Source: Hoplostethus atlanticus
Lineage: Eukaryota > Chordata > Actinopteri > Trachichthyiformes > Trachichthyidae
NCBI GenBank assembly: GCA_034670405.1
Contig: JAXDDX010000051.1
Span: 277,501-341,500, forward strand
DNA length: 64,000 nucleotides
Reading direction: 5' to 3'
This document shows, piece after piece, positions 50,011 through 62,539 of the stretch; positions within the stretch are counted from its first letter, which is position 1; every line of letters begins with the position of its first letter. A program made the position numbers and the translations under genes. The notes under the pieces were generated by a model. The model saw only the letters and a list, made by a program, of their open reading frames with translations. It made no database searches and was not told the origin of the DNA.

Positions 50011-52229
50011 AAGCCATGCAGAAACAAGCCTTTTTTTACAACCTGTAGGAGGTAAGATTTGGTCAGTTTTCATCTAACTTAGGTATACCGCTATTGATTT
50101 TCTCCAGTAAAAAAAATGTTTTTTCCTTTCCCCTTTAAGACCAAAATCCCCAGCTTGATACCCATGGATTTATACCTGTATGTATCAGAGACAGAAAATT
50201 GCAGAAAATTGTATTTACTATCATTCTCCCAGAATATTGACAATCACAGCCTCCTTTGTTCGACCTCAGCTTTTATGTTTGTAAACTGAGTAGGGCGGGG
50301 CTGGGAGGAAAGTAGTTTATGTGAAAAAGTAAGTGGTTTACCACATGAATGATAATCATGTTGCCGTTGGTTGCTTGGTTACAGACACTTGAAATAAGAG
50401 GTTGTGGAGGGAGAGGGGAGAGGGGAGAGGGGAGCGGAGAGGGATTTTTGATTCTCCAGGCATTTATGTGTTACAGTGTCTTGTTCAGCACTTAGAATGA
50501 GAATTTTTCAAAATAATTTAGTTTAAAATAACGCCTGCCCCTGTAGGATGTTTTGTACAGACGTTTTGGCTGTTATCATTTTTTCAAATGCCCCCATGCC
50601 GAGCATGGAATAATATTTTCATAGCCAAAGGGAACATCAATGACAGATTTTGTGCTCCCCGGAAAAAGCAGACATGCTCACCAAAGTTTCAACCAAGCAG
50701 GAAAGGTTAAAATGTTTTTTTAGTAGCTTTATTTGGCAGCCAAAGGCCTCAGCAAACTTCTAATATCCCCACATCGTTCAACAACACTTTGCATCCAGCA
50801 TTATTTACATTTCCTCAATCTTCAACGAGCCAATATGTCTGCTTTTCAGTGTGAGTGCGAGCAGATCAATAATAGCCTGCAACTAAAAGAAAAACTAACA
50901 ACACCTAGAGAACACCTATTTCTACTGTATAACCACCATCCTTGCACCACTGATGCTCTGGCTTCAAACTGAAGGTGTGAAGAAACAACATTCATTTAGC
51001 TTTAACAACACAACAGGCCTCCATATCTTCTCATGGACAGCAGCTGGGATTTCTCAAAAATCTTCAATCATTTCACTAACTATAAAGTATATCTCAACAA
51101 TAAATAACTGTGTATGTGTTTTGTTCTCTAAATGTCAGGCAAGTAAGCATGCATGTCCAAGAGAATGGATTGATCAGATCGAGAATCACATAATTTAAAA
51201 TGGTACATTTATCAAAACTGATCACAAAACCAGACAAGGACTTTAAGCCTTGTGTTCACACCTTAACATTTATTCCAACCAATGAGATATAGTGAACCAC
51301 TGATGTGTCAGTCATAAAAACTGGTCTTCAAATACCCAAACAATATAAAGTAGTTTTACTCTTTGAGCATATTGACCAGGCAAGCCGACTCATTTCTACC
51401 TGACATTCAGTATCAATCAATGGATAGCAGTCAGCCAGTGGCTTCTAGGACACCCATTCCCTGAGATGTACTGTCATAGGTGGTCACACAAGTCTCTCTT
51501 GCTAATAATCATTGTTGATATCAGTTGCTAGGCTTATTCGGGGCGTGAAATTAATGTGTGGGAAACTAGCGGGGTTGACCGTTGGAAGGTGAAGAGAGAC
51601 GAGGACCAACTTGATGAGACACCGAGCGGTACCTAGACCCCATTAACTCTCCCATATAAAAACACACTACAAGAAGGCTGTCTTTACAAATTGACTGTAA
51701 CCCCCTAAAAGGGAAAATAAATAAAAACAGTAATTTGGTTGTGCTCTCCCCTGTCATCCTTGTTCGTCAGTTATACCTGCTACCTTGGCCGGTACCCAAC
51801 CTGTGTTAGATAAGCCTTATTTATATTCTTTGAAACCACTTTGGCAGCGAAGAGATAAATTGGCTGGTAAACTTTAAAATCCATTACTCACTGTGACTGG
51901 TTGGTAAAAAGTTAATATCACAGTGTGCGCCTATTTCTAAGCTTACCACTAGTAGTGAAAACTTCTAGGGATAGGTTTTGTAGTTCGGCTGGGAGTCAAC
52001 TTTAAAATGCAGACCTGTGATGTCAAGTGTGGATCACAAATGAAAAGACAGAGAGACAGAGAGAGAGAGAGAGAGCTGTGATGTTCATGGCCATGGAACA
52101 GCAGATGCTCATCAACTTGTATAATTAATACAAATATTATAATGAAAAAGGCAAAGCCAGGGAGAAACGCTGGCAATTTATTGCAGATCAGTGGTGTGCA
52201 CAGACTCTGGCAGGAGCAGGCGAGTACCT
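50011..52229. other. unique intergenic DNA
   Basis: No gene seen. A GGGGA minisatellite lies at 50407-50445 and a short GA tract at 52049-52074. Confidence 0.45.
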
Positions 52230-52300
52230 CTGATCTGTTGGCTCAGTTGGCTAAGGTGCCTACCGTGTAACTGTGACATCCTGGGTCTGAATCCAGTTTG
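52230..52300 (+). repeat. tRNA-derived SINE head
   Basis: Pol III box A-like TGGCTCAGTTGG followed about 40 bp later by box B-like GGTCTGAATCC (a decayed GGTTCGAATCC). A short AT-rich body follows, then a TTTACATTTACATTTT tail near 52357-52372. It is a decayed SINE rather than a working tRNA gene. Confidence 0.6.
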
Positions 52301-52790
52301 GATCCTGTGTCGTCTTTCACTATGAACTGTCTAATGAAGCACAAATGCAAGACAGTTTACATTTACATTTTCTAGCAAGTAAGAAAAATATGTTTCTATA
52401 CAAGATAAGAAATAACTCACTCAATATGAATATTTCTGGATTATGCCACATGATAGTTAACATGGGTATTCAGTAATTGAAATTTCCACTTTCATGAACA
52501 TCAATGAACATCAGGCCTGCTATTGAATTATCACTAAAATAAATAAGATTTGATGTTCACTAAATATTTGGGCTACTTACACAGATAGAATTAAATAGAT
52601 AGATCACATTTGATTGTGCTTGAAATAATGCTGTAATACCTTTGTTTAGCCATAACAGCATATTAAATAAAAGTTGGTGTATATAACAACATCAGCACAG
52701 CTAATGGAAAATAATATTGCATTATTCACCCATACACTCCCACGTGGCAAGCCTGAAATTAGCATTGCTAGTTTTCACTTGATTTGTTTT

Positions 52791-52973
52791 ACATTTTAGG
52801 CATTTAGCTAATGCTCTAGAGCAACTTTACAATAAGTGATCAGCTAGGGGTTCAGAGACTTGCTAAAGGATAGTTCACCATGACGCATGACGCACGTCAG
52901 ACATATCTGGGATTGAACCTGTGACCTTTTTGTTATGTGATAGTGTCCCTAACCGCGAGGCCACCCTGCCACC
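52791..52973 (-). repeat. near full-length tRNA-derived SINE
   Basis: Read on the minus strand: head GGTGGCCTCGCGGTTAG-like box A region, box B GGTTCAATCCC, then a body ending GCATTAGCTAAATGCCTAAA and ATGTAAAAC, the familiar LINE-like tail of teleost SINEs. About 183 bp. Confidence 0.65.
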
Positions 52974-53613
52974 ATCATTTAAAGCACCTTGTTGACTGGG
53001 TACAGTTCAATACACTCAGCTGACCCAGTGAAGACCAACCAATACCAATACTATACCCAACCAATATGCCTCATTGTAATCCTTGGCCATTGAATCATCA
53101 GCCGCCTCTGACCATCACTTCCTTATGCCTGTAGAAAAAAACATAACATAACATAAGCTATACATAACTGTTGACAAGAACGGCAGACACGTCCTGGATT
53201 TTGAGTGCAGGTGGATGATTTCCCTGGAAATGCTAGCCAGTTGGCTGCAGACCTTCAGCGCTCTGCCAGGTCTCGATGTATGCTGCCCCACTGTGAGACT
53301 GGACACAATCTGTGGAGTTTTGGCTGTGTGTGTGTGTGTGCCGTGAGTAGATTCTGGGCATGAGTATTGATGGAGGAGTTATTAGCTTGTACTGGGCAAT
53401 GGTATATAAATTCCTAATGGACGTGAGAATGGTATCCTTACTGTCATTAAGGGAAGAATGTCTGCTGGAGCTGAAACGTCTGTTAAATTAATGAAACCAG
53501 TGACACATTTTATGTTGACTCCTGCTTTTGTCTGGCTCCTGTGAAGAGTTTTCAATGTGCATCAATCCTCTCAGGTTTCTCTCTCTCTGTGACTCTGTCT
53601 GTCACTCTGTCTC

Positions 53614-53750
53614 TTTCAATTCAATTTCAAGAAGCAGTATTGGCAAGATCTTTTTCACACTGCCAAAGCATCAGTACAAAATACAACACTAATACATTTC
53701 ATCCTAGAATAAACATGCAAGCAAACAAATGAGCAAATGCATATGTATAA
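53614..53750 (+). repeat. fish retroposon fragment
   Basis: ttcaattcaatttcaagaag, cagtattggcaaga and ctgccaaagca match the widespread teleost repeat with the TTCAATTCAA…TTTATTGGCATGA…TGCCAAAGCA signature. Truncated and diverged. Confidence 0.5.
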
Positions 53751-54004
53751 ACTGTAACAGGCAATTAAAGCTGCTCCAAGCAACTCTCCCACATTGGCAG
53801 GTGTATTTTCACAAAATAATCTTTGAGTGTAGCTTTCAGTAAAAATAAAAATGATCTGAACTTCGCTCATTTTTCCACTGGCTGCACGTAGCAGGTAGCT
53901 ATATATTTTTCACCCAGGATAGATATTTCAGAGAATTCACTTGGGCATGACCATATATTTTTTAATTTCTTGTATTTTTTGGTATTTATTTGGAGAACTC
54001 GGCT

Positions 54005-54342
54005 CTCACGTAGTGTAGGAGGAACTGCAGCTTCCTTTTTCTGTGGAATTCCTGCGATCACTGTCTGTCTCTCTCTCACGCTCTTTTTTTGTCTCTCTTT
54101 CTCTCGCCTGTTTTGACCAGAAAACAGCTACGCTGCATATGGATGACATTAGTGACATAGCACACATGACTCTATAGCATTATAGCAACCCACCAAGAGG
54201 TTACCATGATGAAGCCTGCATCATGAAAACTAATGTACATATCAAATGAGTGGATCTACCACACAAAAGACACACAGACACACACACACTAAAGCAATCA
54301 TTGTGAGTGACCCTTTATCTTTGCAACATAATCAGAAGAGTG
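54005..54342 (+). repeat. 338-bp duplicated segment, copy 1
   Basis: Nearly identical to 55414-55761 in the same orientation; both share ctgcatatggatgacattag and gcattatagcaacccaccaa. Differences are a few substitutions, indels near the start and a longer CA tract in copy 2. Copy 1 has no flanking direct repeat that I can see, so it is likely the source. Confidence 0.95.
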
Positions 54343-55381
54343 TGGATGAAGACAGTGAACGGGGGTCAAGGGGTCATCTGCAAACCAGCAGATATCCTCT
54401 GAATTATCCCTCACCTCCGTGACGCACAGCACATAATGGCCAGAGTCTGGAGGCCTTATATAAATACATCAGATCGATGGTATAGAGAACATCTGAACGA
54501 AAACCGAAGAAGACACTCAGTTGAGAGTACTAGCAGGACAGGTAATGGAGGCCACCCCATCTTAACCTTAACTCCCTATTACACATCCTAGCAGTCCACT
54601 TAGCAGCTGTATGTACAGGGACAAACACAGGCGCACGGAAAACAGAACTTAAAACAGATACAATGGCAGGTTGTTGATGGGTTGGATCCATTATTTCTTC
54701 CATCATCTGTTGTTGTTGTGTGTTTGGAAACAGCCTCGGTAATGGTTTGTATTGCAGACAAGTACTGTAGGTTAAGGTGCAGTCTGACCAGCTGAGATGA
54801 AACCCAACCACCTATCTTGTTTATTCCATTCCATTTCATCCACAGATTTCATGTTGCATCTGAATATGAAGAGGGTTCATTCCAAAATGAGTCATCCATT
54901 GAAAATCATCTGTAGCAAAAAAATTAAAGGAGTTATGACAGTTTTTAAGTGGGAGATGATTGACAAAATTAGAGATATTGAATGATAAACTTCAGGTTAT
55001 TATTTATTTTTTCCAAAATGGACATGCAATGTTTTGGAATAGAAGTCTTCAAATCACTGTTGTCACCTGAAAACCTCTCAACTCCAATTTCATCAACTTT
55101 CATGTTTTAACTCTGAGTGGAAGGATTAGGTGGTCCTCTGTGTGTTGGGAAGATTTGACTACCCTTGGGCTTATGAAACCCATCAAAACCCATTGGATAC
55201 ACTCAAAATGCATAGCTGTCAAGCAGCAAACAAAACAGGTTTTGCTCACATTTCGAAAAGGTGACATTTTGGAGGTTTTCACCCGACAGTGACGACATTT
55301 AACTTTGTTTCAATTTACAGGTTTGATACTTGGAATCCTTTCGAGAGTCAAGCGGTCTTTTCAACCCAGAGCCAGAGCTAT
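54343..55381. other. unique DNA between the two duplicated segments
   Basis: About 1.04 kb with no gene, RNA or recognised repeat. Confidence 0.5.
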
Positions 55382-55677
55382 TGCAATGACAGTTTTGCAA
55401 CCTGCACTTCCTCCTCACGTAGTGTAGGAGGAAGCTTCCTTTTTCTATGAAATTCCTGCAGAAATTCCACTGTCTGTCTCTCTCTCACGCTCTTTTTTTG
55501 TCTCTCTTTCTCTCACCTGTTTTGACCAGAAAACAGCTGCGCTGCATATGGATGACATTAGTGACATAGCACACATGACTCTATAGCATTATAGCAACCC
55601 ACCAAGAGGTTACCATGATGAAGCCTGCATCATGAAAACTAATGTGCATATCAAATGAGTGGATCTACCACACAAAA

Positions 55678-55712
<35 letters not shown>

Positions 55713-55790
55713 GCTATCATTGTGAGTGACCTTTTATCTTTGCAACATAATCAGAAGAGTGAAGCAATGCAATGACAGTTTTGCAACCTG
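55382..55790 (+). repeat. duplicated segment copy 2 with 23-bp flanking direct repeats
   Basis: Copy 2 (55414-55761) sits between two identical 23-mers beginning tgcaatgacagttttgcaac (55382-55404 and 55768-55790). The flanking repeat is what a staggered break and fill-in, or a TSD-forming insertion, would leave. Confidence 0.9.
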
Positions 55791-58700
55791 TAATGAAGAA
55801 GATATTTCAAACCCAAACTTTTACTGGCTGACTGAACTGTGTAAATGCCGTGACAAAAATGTGGACAGAGCTATCTCACGTATGTCACTAATCCCTGATA
55901 ATATTAAGACACAATCCTCCCAATGAGTAAACACGTATAATCACGCTCAAATGCACACACACACACACACACACATATACTGGAGCCGCATTCTTCCACT
56001 GAAGGTCCTCATTTGCTATGCAGCAGTGACATAATGAGTGATAGGCCCTGGATGACGGATGTCAAGCCGGATCACCCACCCCCGACTGTGTGATAATGCT
56101 GTCCACTGAGTAAAGCAGCATAAATCAACAAAAACTCCACACCAGGGGAACTAGCGACCACACAGGTTAATAGTGAGCTGCAGAGCATAACATCTAAGAT
56201 CACAACTGCTACACGACATGTTTGTTTGTCTAACAGTAATGTTTGAGCAAGTTGGAGCAAGAGTCAATATCGAGTGCCATGTCAAACATTGTTGAGTCTC
56301 TTTTTGTGTGTAGTGTGTGTGTGTGTGTGTGTGAAGTGGGAAGAGGACACAGTGAAAGAGGAGCAGGAAGAACAATATGAAACTGGATAATATGTTTTTT
56401 TCTTTAGTTTTTTTTAAGTAACCTGTACTTTCCAAATTAGAGTCTCTCATTATCATCTGAAATGGTTTTGCTTGCTTGCCCGACAGCTCTACCTACCCTG
56501 CTCTGTTCTTTCTAATGGCTTATCAACAAGAGTGAGTTGAGTTCAATTGACTTTGGGTATGTTGTTGCAAGTGTGTGACCTTTTAAAATGGGAGCATAAA
56601 GAAAAAAGTACTCTGCAATAATGTGTTGAACATTTAGATGGCAGTGTGGGCTTTCAACAAGTGTAAAACCAGTTACATTTTCTAGGTTTAGGTCATCTGT
56701 GACGAAAGGCCCTGAAGCAATTATATTGTGTGTAGGGATATGTATTTGTGTGTAGACAAGTGCAGTGGGTTTTTGTCATTTCCATTCCTACTATGTACAC
56801 ATGCATGCATGCGCACACACACACACACGCACACGCACACGCACACGCACACGCACACACACACAATGGCACTCAGCTAATTAAACCAGACCTCCTGTGT
56901 GCTTCACTAATTATGGCCTCTCTCTCACTACCTATAGCTTATGATGACATGGTCTGCTCAGTCTCTACCACACAAATCAATTATGCAGTTCATTTTGGGG
57001 CCTTGTTTGTGTCTGCTGTGGTGTTGACATGCCCATGTATTAAGGCAGATGGGCCAGGGCCAGGGGCCCATAAAAGGGTCTAATCAGACTCAGACTATAA
57101 ATGAGGGTTAGCCTGGCAGATCCAACCTGACCTGTTCAGGTCTTCTCATTGTGACTCAGAACCACACCTGCCTGTTTTCACTGAGTGCAATTCTTTTTTG
57201 TAGAAAAAGTATCATTTGTTTCTTCACACGTTTGTCTGAGACACACATACACATCCCACCAGAGGGGTTGAACTTGTGCAGGGATTGAACCTGTTGCCTT
57301 CTGATTATGGGACGAATTGAAGCTACCCTGCCAATATATATTGGTGCTGTGATGCACAGTTAAAATGATAACACTACTGACAGTGTCTCACAGGGAATGT
57401 AGCTCTACTGTGTAAATGGCCAAAGAGCTCCATAATGTGACCATGTTTCAAGATATAGGCCCATTGTGTTAATGTGGGATGACATCTGAGACTTATTGTG
57501 GTTTGAATATGAAATCAAAAGACATACAGTGGCAGCCATTGTAATGGTTTCTGCAACATTATACAGGAGAACCAAAACAGTGTACTGAAAAGCAAAACTC
57601 CAGTGTCAAGAGTTAGCAGAACATTCCTTATAACCACAGATTGCTAAAAAGAGAACAAGACTTGACTTTTTCAAGCAATTTCTCTTGGGGATGGAGCAAA
57701 AGTACAGCAGTACTTAAGCAAACATCCAATAAAAAGTGTGCCAATGTAGCACCGGCTGTGTTTGTATGACTATGTCCTCCCTTGCTTCCACAGTGGTGGC
57801 ACAGCTTGGCTCCCCGACTCTATCCTGACTCTTCTTGAAACCAAGTGCCTCGGCTTAAAGGTTGAAATTAGGGTCCCAGGAGACAGACCTCAGAACAGAC
57901 ATGTAATTAGATTAACACCCTCTGTCAACATTTCTTGCTGGTGGTTGAGTTTTAGCGCACATTTTGAATAAGCTGTTTCTAATCCTTTTAAACTTTTTGC
58001 GAAACGTCACCCTCTGTGAGAAGGTACGGGATCAGATGGGGTACCCATGTGGGGAGATTTTCTTGGATAATTCCAGAAAAGGGAACATTATGTTTTCTCT
58101 AGGGGACTGCCTGGACATTTTGTACGCAGCCAGCCAGTAAGAGCAACGCTAATTAACTGAGAGAGATATCACAAGACTAATGGTGTGGGTTCCTCTATTC
58201 CAATGTTCCAATGACAATGTACAACATGTACTGACTGGACAGGTCGCTTAGTGTTCATGCAATGCAAATTGAATAATGTATTTCAAGTTGGTGTGTAAAC
58301 CTCGGATTGTGTTTGTGTATGCACAAAAACGTGTTCCTGGCCATATGCCAATGTGTTTGTGTGTGTGTGCGTGTGTGTACGTGTTTGCTTAAACACATTT
58401 GTGCACAGCGTGTGTGTCTCACACAACAAGCCATTCAGAGAAGTGATAAGGTGTTATACTGCCCATTCACTTCTGCTTTTTTTTCCCCCTCCTTGACTAG
58501 CGATGTGATTTTCATAGCACTGAGTGGGAGACAGGTGCTTATGGAAGAGGGTAAGAAAAATGACATTCACTGAGAGGTGCCCTTCCCTCCTCATCCCTTC
58601 TTTTGCTTCAGAACGAGAATCACAATCACTTGAAAACACCAAATGCAATAAATGTACAGGAATTGCATCAGAGAATAATTTGAAAAGTCGTTCTCCACCA

Positions 58701-60914
58701 CTACAATGGGAGACCAAGGTTGCGAGTTACATTAACTCAGAAACCAGATTCCCTTTATCCATTAAACACTGTCTGTCAAATTATAAAATAATAACAATCT
58801 ATTATATTTTCAGAAAAGCATTAATTCATGTTTCAAGATTTATGTCAGCCTAAAAAGATCAGTAAACACTATTGCACAAATAAAAAGGTGGGTAATCTGA
58901 GTTAAAGTGGGTTTATCTCCTTTCCTCTCTGACACATTAACAGCATAAACTATTTTTCATGGCGTGAAAGAGAAAGAGAAGAGGAGGGGGAGGAGCTGGC
59001 AGGGAAGGGCAGCCTCTCATCAGAGTAGAGTGGATAATTGGTAGCTGACCCACGTACGTCCATCATCCTCCGCAGAATAGAGGGGTTGACAATGACTAAT
59101 CACCAGGGGCATCCTCATCACATGCACACACAAGCAAACTTGCACAAATACACACACAAACACTCTTTCTCAGACAAACTCAGTCTTATTTATATGTGTA
59201 TTATTCAATGACTCACTGGACTCGTCTCTCTCTAATGCATGTAATTAGGGTTGATGAGTACTTGATGGGTACACTAAGTTGTAATAAAAGAGATACAGAG
59301 GCGTGTTTGTGACCAGTGGAAGCGTGGGTTCATGCATGCATTTGCTACTTTCATTTTCCTTTTCCTTTTGCTACTCAGCGCACTATATGGCTTGTCAGAA
59401 AATGCAAAAAAAAACCAGGTTTTCGAGGTTTATACATGCTGACAGGTAAATTTGACAGTGTTTCAAAATATTTCAGGATCATCCACATCATGCCATGACC
59501 GATACTGGAGTATCTGGAGTGGTGGTGGAGGTGGTGGAAAGCATAAATTCTGGCTAATGCTAATGCTAGCCCTAATCCATACCCTTCTCTTTCTAGCCAT
59601 TATTATTAACCTAACCACCTCATTGTTTAACCTAAACCTGATGCTAACTAACTAGTTGTTGATATTTTGAATTCTGGTCTTTAAATTAACACGGGTTAAT
59701 GTTCTTTATGTATAACAGGAAGGGTGTGGGAGCTGGTTTCACATTGATAGACCACGCCACCTTTTTTTATACACAACGTAAGGTCCTCAGGACTGACTAT
59801 GGAAATCACAGGTTCAATAACTGAAGACAAGACAGTTTTCTAGAACCGAAACAATGGAAAACTTTGTTGAATTAAATAAAGGGATATGTGCTGTAAAAGT
59901 CCTAAAACAAAATACAAGATTAATTCAAAGATTTGTGTAAAACACGCACCCTCCCTGTACAAAATTACATTGGGAGAAATGTACTTATAGTCCACAGGAA
60001 AAGGGGAGGGCAGAGTGACAAGCCACAAAGGACATAGTATCCTAAGGACAGTGTAGAAACACCATGTGAGTGAAGCACTACTGCACCATCAAGCAGTAGC
60101 GGAAAACATCCACGACCATATACTACTTGTGTTCAAACCATGATTTCAGAAATATTCTTACCACAAGGAAACTTGCTGTGACATGGGCCACCACCCACTC
60201 ACAATCAAAAAAATAACAATGTGGCTATGAAACAAATACAAATGACAAGGGACCAGTAGGTTATGGCAGATAAAAGTGACACATTTAAGGCAATGACATT
60301 CTGGTAACACTTTAATGTCTACAAACAAAAACAAAGAGAGCAAAAGAGCAGCTGAACCACCAGCGGCTGGGATACTGTCGGCCCCACTCCAGACCGCACA
60401 CTGCCTATGGTAAGCAGGCCTCTAAAGAGTAATAAGGAACACAATGAAAGGGTCACTGAAGCAGCCAAAGTCCAAGCTGCAGTTTGACAGGGCTCTGAAG
60501 GCTTCAAGAGGAGACCTGTCACCAAAGCTGCTTAACTCCAAATTGCATGTGTATGGGACTCAGGGGGCGTCAAATGAGACCTGTCACTCAAATAAACTAG
60601 CTAAAGGAGAAAAGATTTAAACTAAAAATATTCACCAATGTTCTCCTCACTGTCTGTCTTGCCACTACAGCACACCAGAGCTGTCAAAAAGGTTGTTTGC
60701 ACAAAAGAAAGAGATGTAATTTCCCCAACAATGGGAAGGACTGCTCCCACTCCAGGCTAATTGGGAGAACTACTCACGAGGGACTGAGGGAGAAAAAGAC
60801 AATGCCACCTATCACATAGATCCAACACTTCTATCACCTGGCAGAATGCATGACTGATTATAAAGGCAGATGTGCTATAGAGAACTCAGCTATGTCTGTG
60901 CGTCCATCCATTCA
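55791..60914. other. intergenic DNA
   Basis: No gene found. Microsatellites: (CA)n at 55954-55975, (GT)n at 56312-56333 and (CA)n/(CACACG)n at 56815-56864. A SINE-head-like box (gggattgaacctgttgcctt, about 57279) resembles the box B side of the SINE at 52791-52973. The stretch 57860-58150 is repeat-free. The rest is unremarkable. Confidence 0.45.
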
Positions 60915-61115
60915 TTCTTACCGTTTATCTGGGTCAGGGATAAACAGCAATCAGAGAAGCCCAGATGTCTTTTTGTTCCCAGAAATTTGCTCCAGCTTCT
61001 CCCATAGGGAATCAACCCGGACAGGGGGGGAGACGGGATCCAATATACCTCCACAGGGAGGTGCCCGGGGGACATCCTGACCAGGTGCCTGAACTACCGC
61101 AACCTGACTGAGTGT
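60915..61115 (+). repeat. decayed LINE-type teleost repeat
   Basis: taccgtttatctgggtcagg, agagaagcccagatgtct, agcttctcccat and gaggtgcccgggggacatcc, followed by tgaccaggtgcctgaactac, match in order the ubiquitous fish repeat with GCTTATCCGGGGTCGGG, GCAGAGAAGCCCAGA and GGCATCCTGACCAGATGCC. I recall it as LINE-derived but am not sure of the clade. Confidence 0.6.
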
Positions 61116-61588
61116 TGCCAACTCTTATCCAAAGAAAGTAGCTGGTTGCTCAAGTCGCTAGAAGTCACCAGATGAGCGCAAATGTATGTGCATCGGCATC
61201 ATTTGGTCTGAAAAAGTAGCTAGATGTGTCACTTGTCACATCTAGGCCAAAGCTAGACCAGCCACCCTGCAAAGAGACCTCATTTCAGCCGCTTGGATCC
61301 ACAGTCTCGTTCTTTCAGTCGTTACACAAAACTTGTGACCATAAATGAGGATTAGAACAAAGATTAGCTGCTGAATCGAGAGTTTTGCTTTGTGGCTTAA
61401 GCAATATTGCACAGTGTATGCTTCAAATAAATTGTCAAAATACCTCCAGAGGTAAAAGATGAATGTGACATTTGCCCCTTATTGTCCTAATCTGGGTGTT
61501 AACATTTGTCTCACACCAACTCAGCACTGTCATAATGTCCTTCCACTACTGTAATGAATGTACATGGATTTGTCTTGGTGACACAGTA
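61116..61588. other. unique intergenic DNA
   Basis: No gene or clear repeat recognised. Confidence 0.4.
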
Positions 61589-61596
61589 CTGTACAT

Positions 61597-62531
61597 CAAG
61601 GGCGTCACTTTGTGTTGAAAAGTGGTGGGGACATGAGAGTCGACAATACGAAAATACATCAAAGAACGGCGACCGCACAAGTAACATCCATATGCATCCA
61701 TATGCATCACCTCCACAGCTGCAGCACCATGTCAATCCAACAGTGCCAATATCTACTGTAGAAAGCACCAGTGCATGTCAGTCAGCCGAGCGATAACAAT
61801 ATCCTAAAATACGACTGTGGCAGATGGGAGGGGGGTGGGGTGAGGCTTAGCTTGGGACCGGGCTGCGGCCAATTAAGCCTGATTGCAGCCGGGCCCTTTT
61901 TAACCTGTGTGTGGATGTGGGACTGTGTGAGAGCGCGTCAGTGTGAGAGGCTGGCAGAGCGAGTGGAGTTCGGCAGGAGACGGAGACGGAGACGGAGACG
62001 GAGACGGAGACGGAGACGGAGACGGAGAGCGTGCGTGCGTCCAAAGCCGGCGGCGACCGGCCGAGCTCCGGAGGTTGCAGTCGGGAGCAGCCTGCAAGGG
62101 CTGACCAGTCGGGGTTGGGGCGGGATGCCCCTGGAAGCATGGCGGACTGGGGCAGCCTTGGTGCTCCGCGGCTGACCTGACGGGAGGGAGGACGGCGCTC
62201 TTCACTGTCGTCAACGCCGGGCCGGGTTTATTATTGTGTTGAGAATAAAACGGCCGTGTTAATTCTCCTCCCGTGTATGTCTCTGTCACGAACCCCGGTA
62301 CGGTGGCAAGTTGCCACAATGACAAAATAGAAATAACTGAAGGAATAACGTTAACAACGTTAGAGAAACAGAGTTCACGAGTCAATCTCTACTCCGTTTG
62401 TTAACATTTCTTGGTGCAAGCTATTTGTTCAGAACATTGTTAACAAATTATGCTTTTAAAAAGTGATGGGGACAAAATCGGCCATTTCAAAAAGTGGTAG
62501 GGACATGTCCCCAGTGTAAATTACGCCTATG
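61597..62531. mobile_element. non-autonomous hAT-like element split by an LTR
   Basis: Flanked by a perfect 8-bp duplication CTGTACAT (61589-61596 and 62532-62539). The ends are CAAGGGCGTCACTTTG on the left and CATAGGCGTAATTTAC on the right (reverse complement); both sides carry GGGGACAT and ACCACTTTT-type internal motifs. After removing the nested 503-bp LTR and its target duplication, the element is about 427 bp and non-coding. Confidence 0.75.
61816..62318. mobile_element. probable solo LTR (Gypsy-like) nested in the hAT element
   Basis: A 503-bp CpG-rich unit starting TGTGGCA and ending TGCCACA (7-bp perfect inverted ends, TG…CA), with AATAAA at 62244-62249. The flanking pentamers ACGAC and ATGAC differ by one CpG transition. 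It contains an (ACGGAG)n run at about 61979-62028. No internal retroviral or retrotransposon genes are present, so this is an isolated fossil. Its high CpG content suggests a fairly recent insertion. Family assignment is by structure only. Confidence 0.65.
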
Positions 62532-62539
62532 CTGTACAT

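Noticed and set aside
52230-52300. Possible tRNA gene
   Set aside because: Box A is good but box B is decayed and no tRNA fold with a paired acceptor stem is apparent; it fits a SINE head.
61771-62175. 134-codon open frame with an Arg run
   Set aside because: The Arg run is the translated (ACGGAG)n repeat inside the probable solo LTR; there is no gene evidence.
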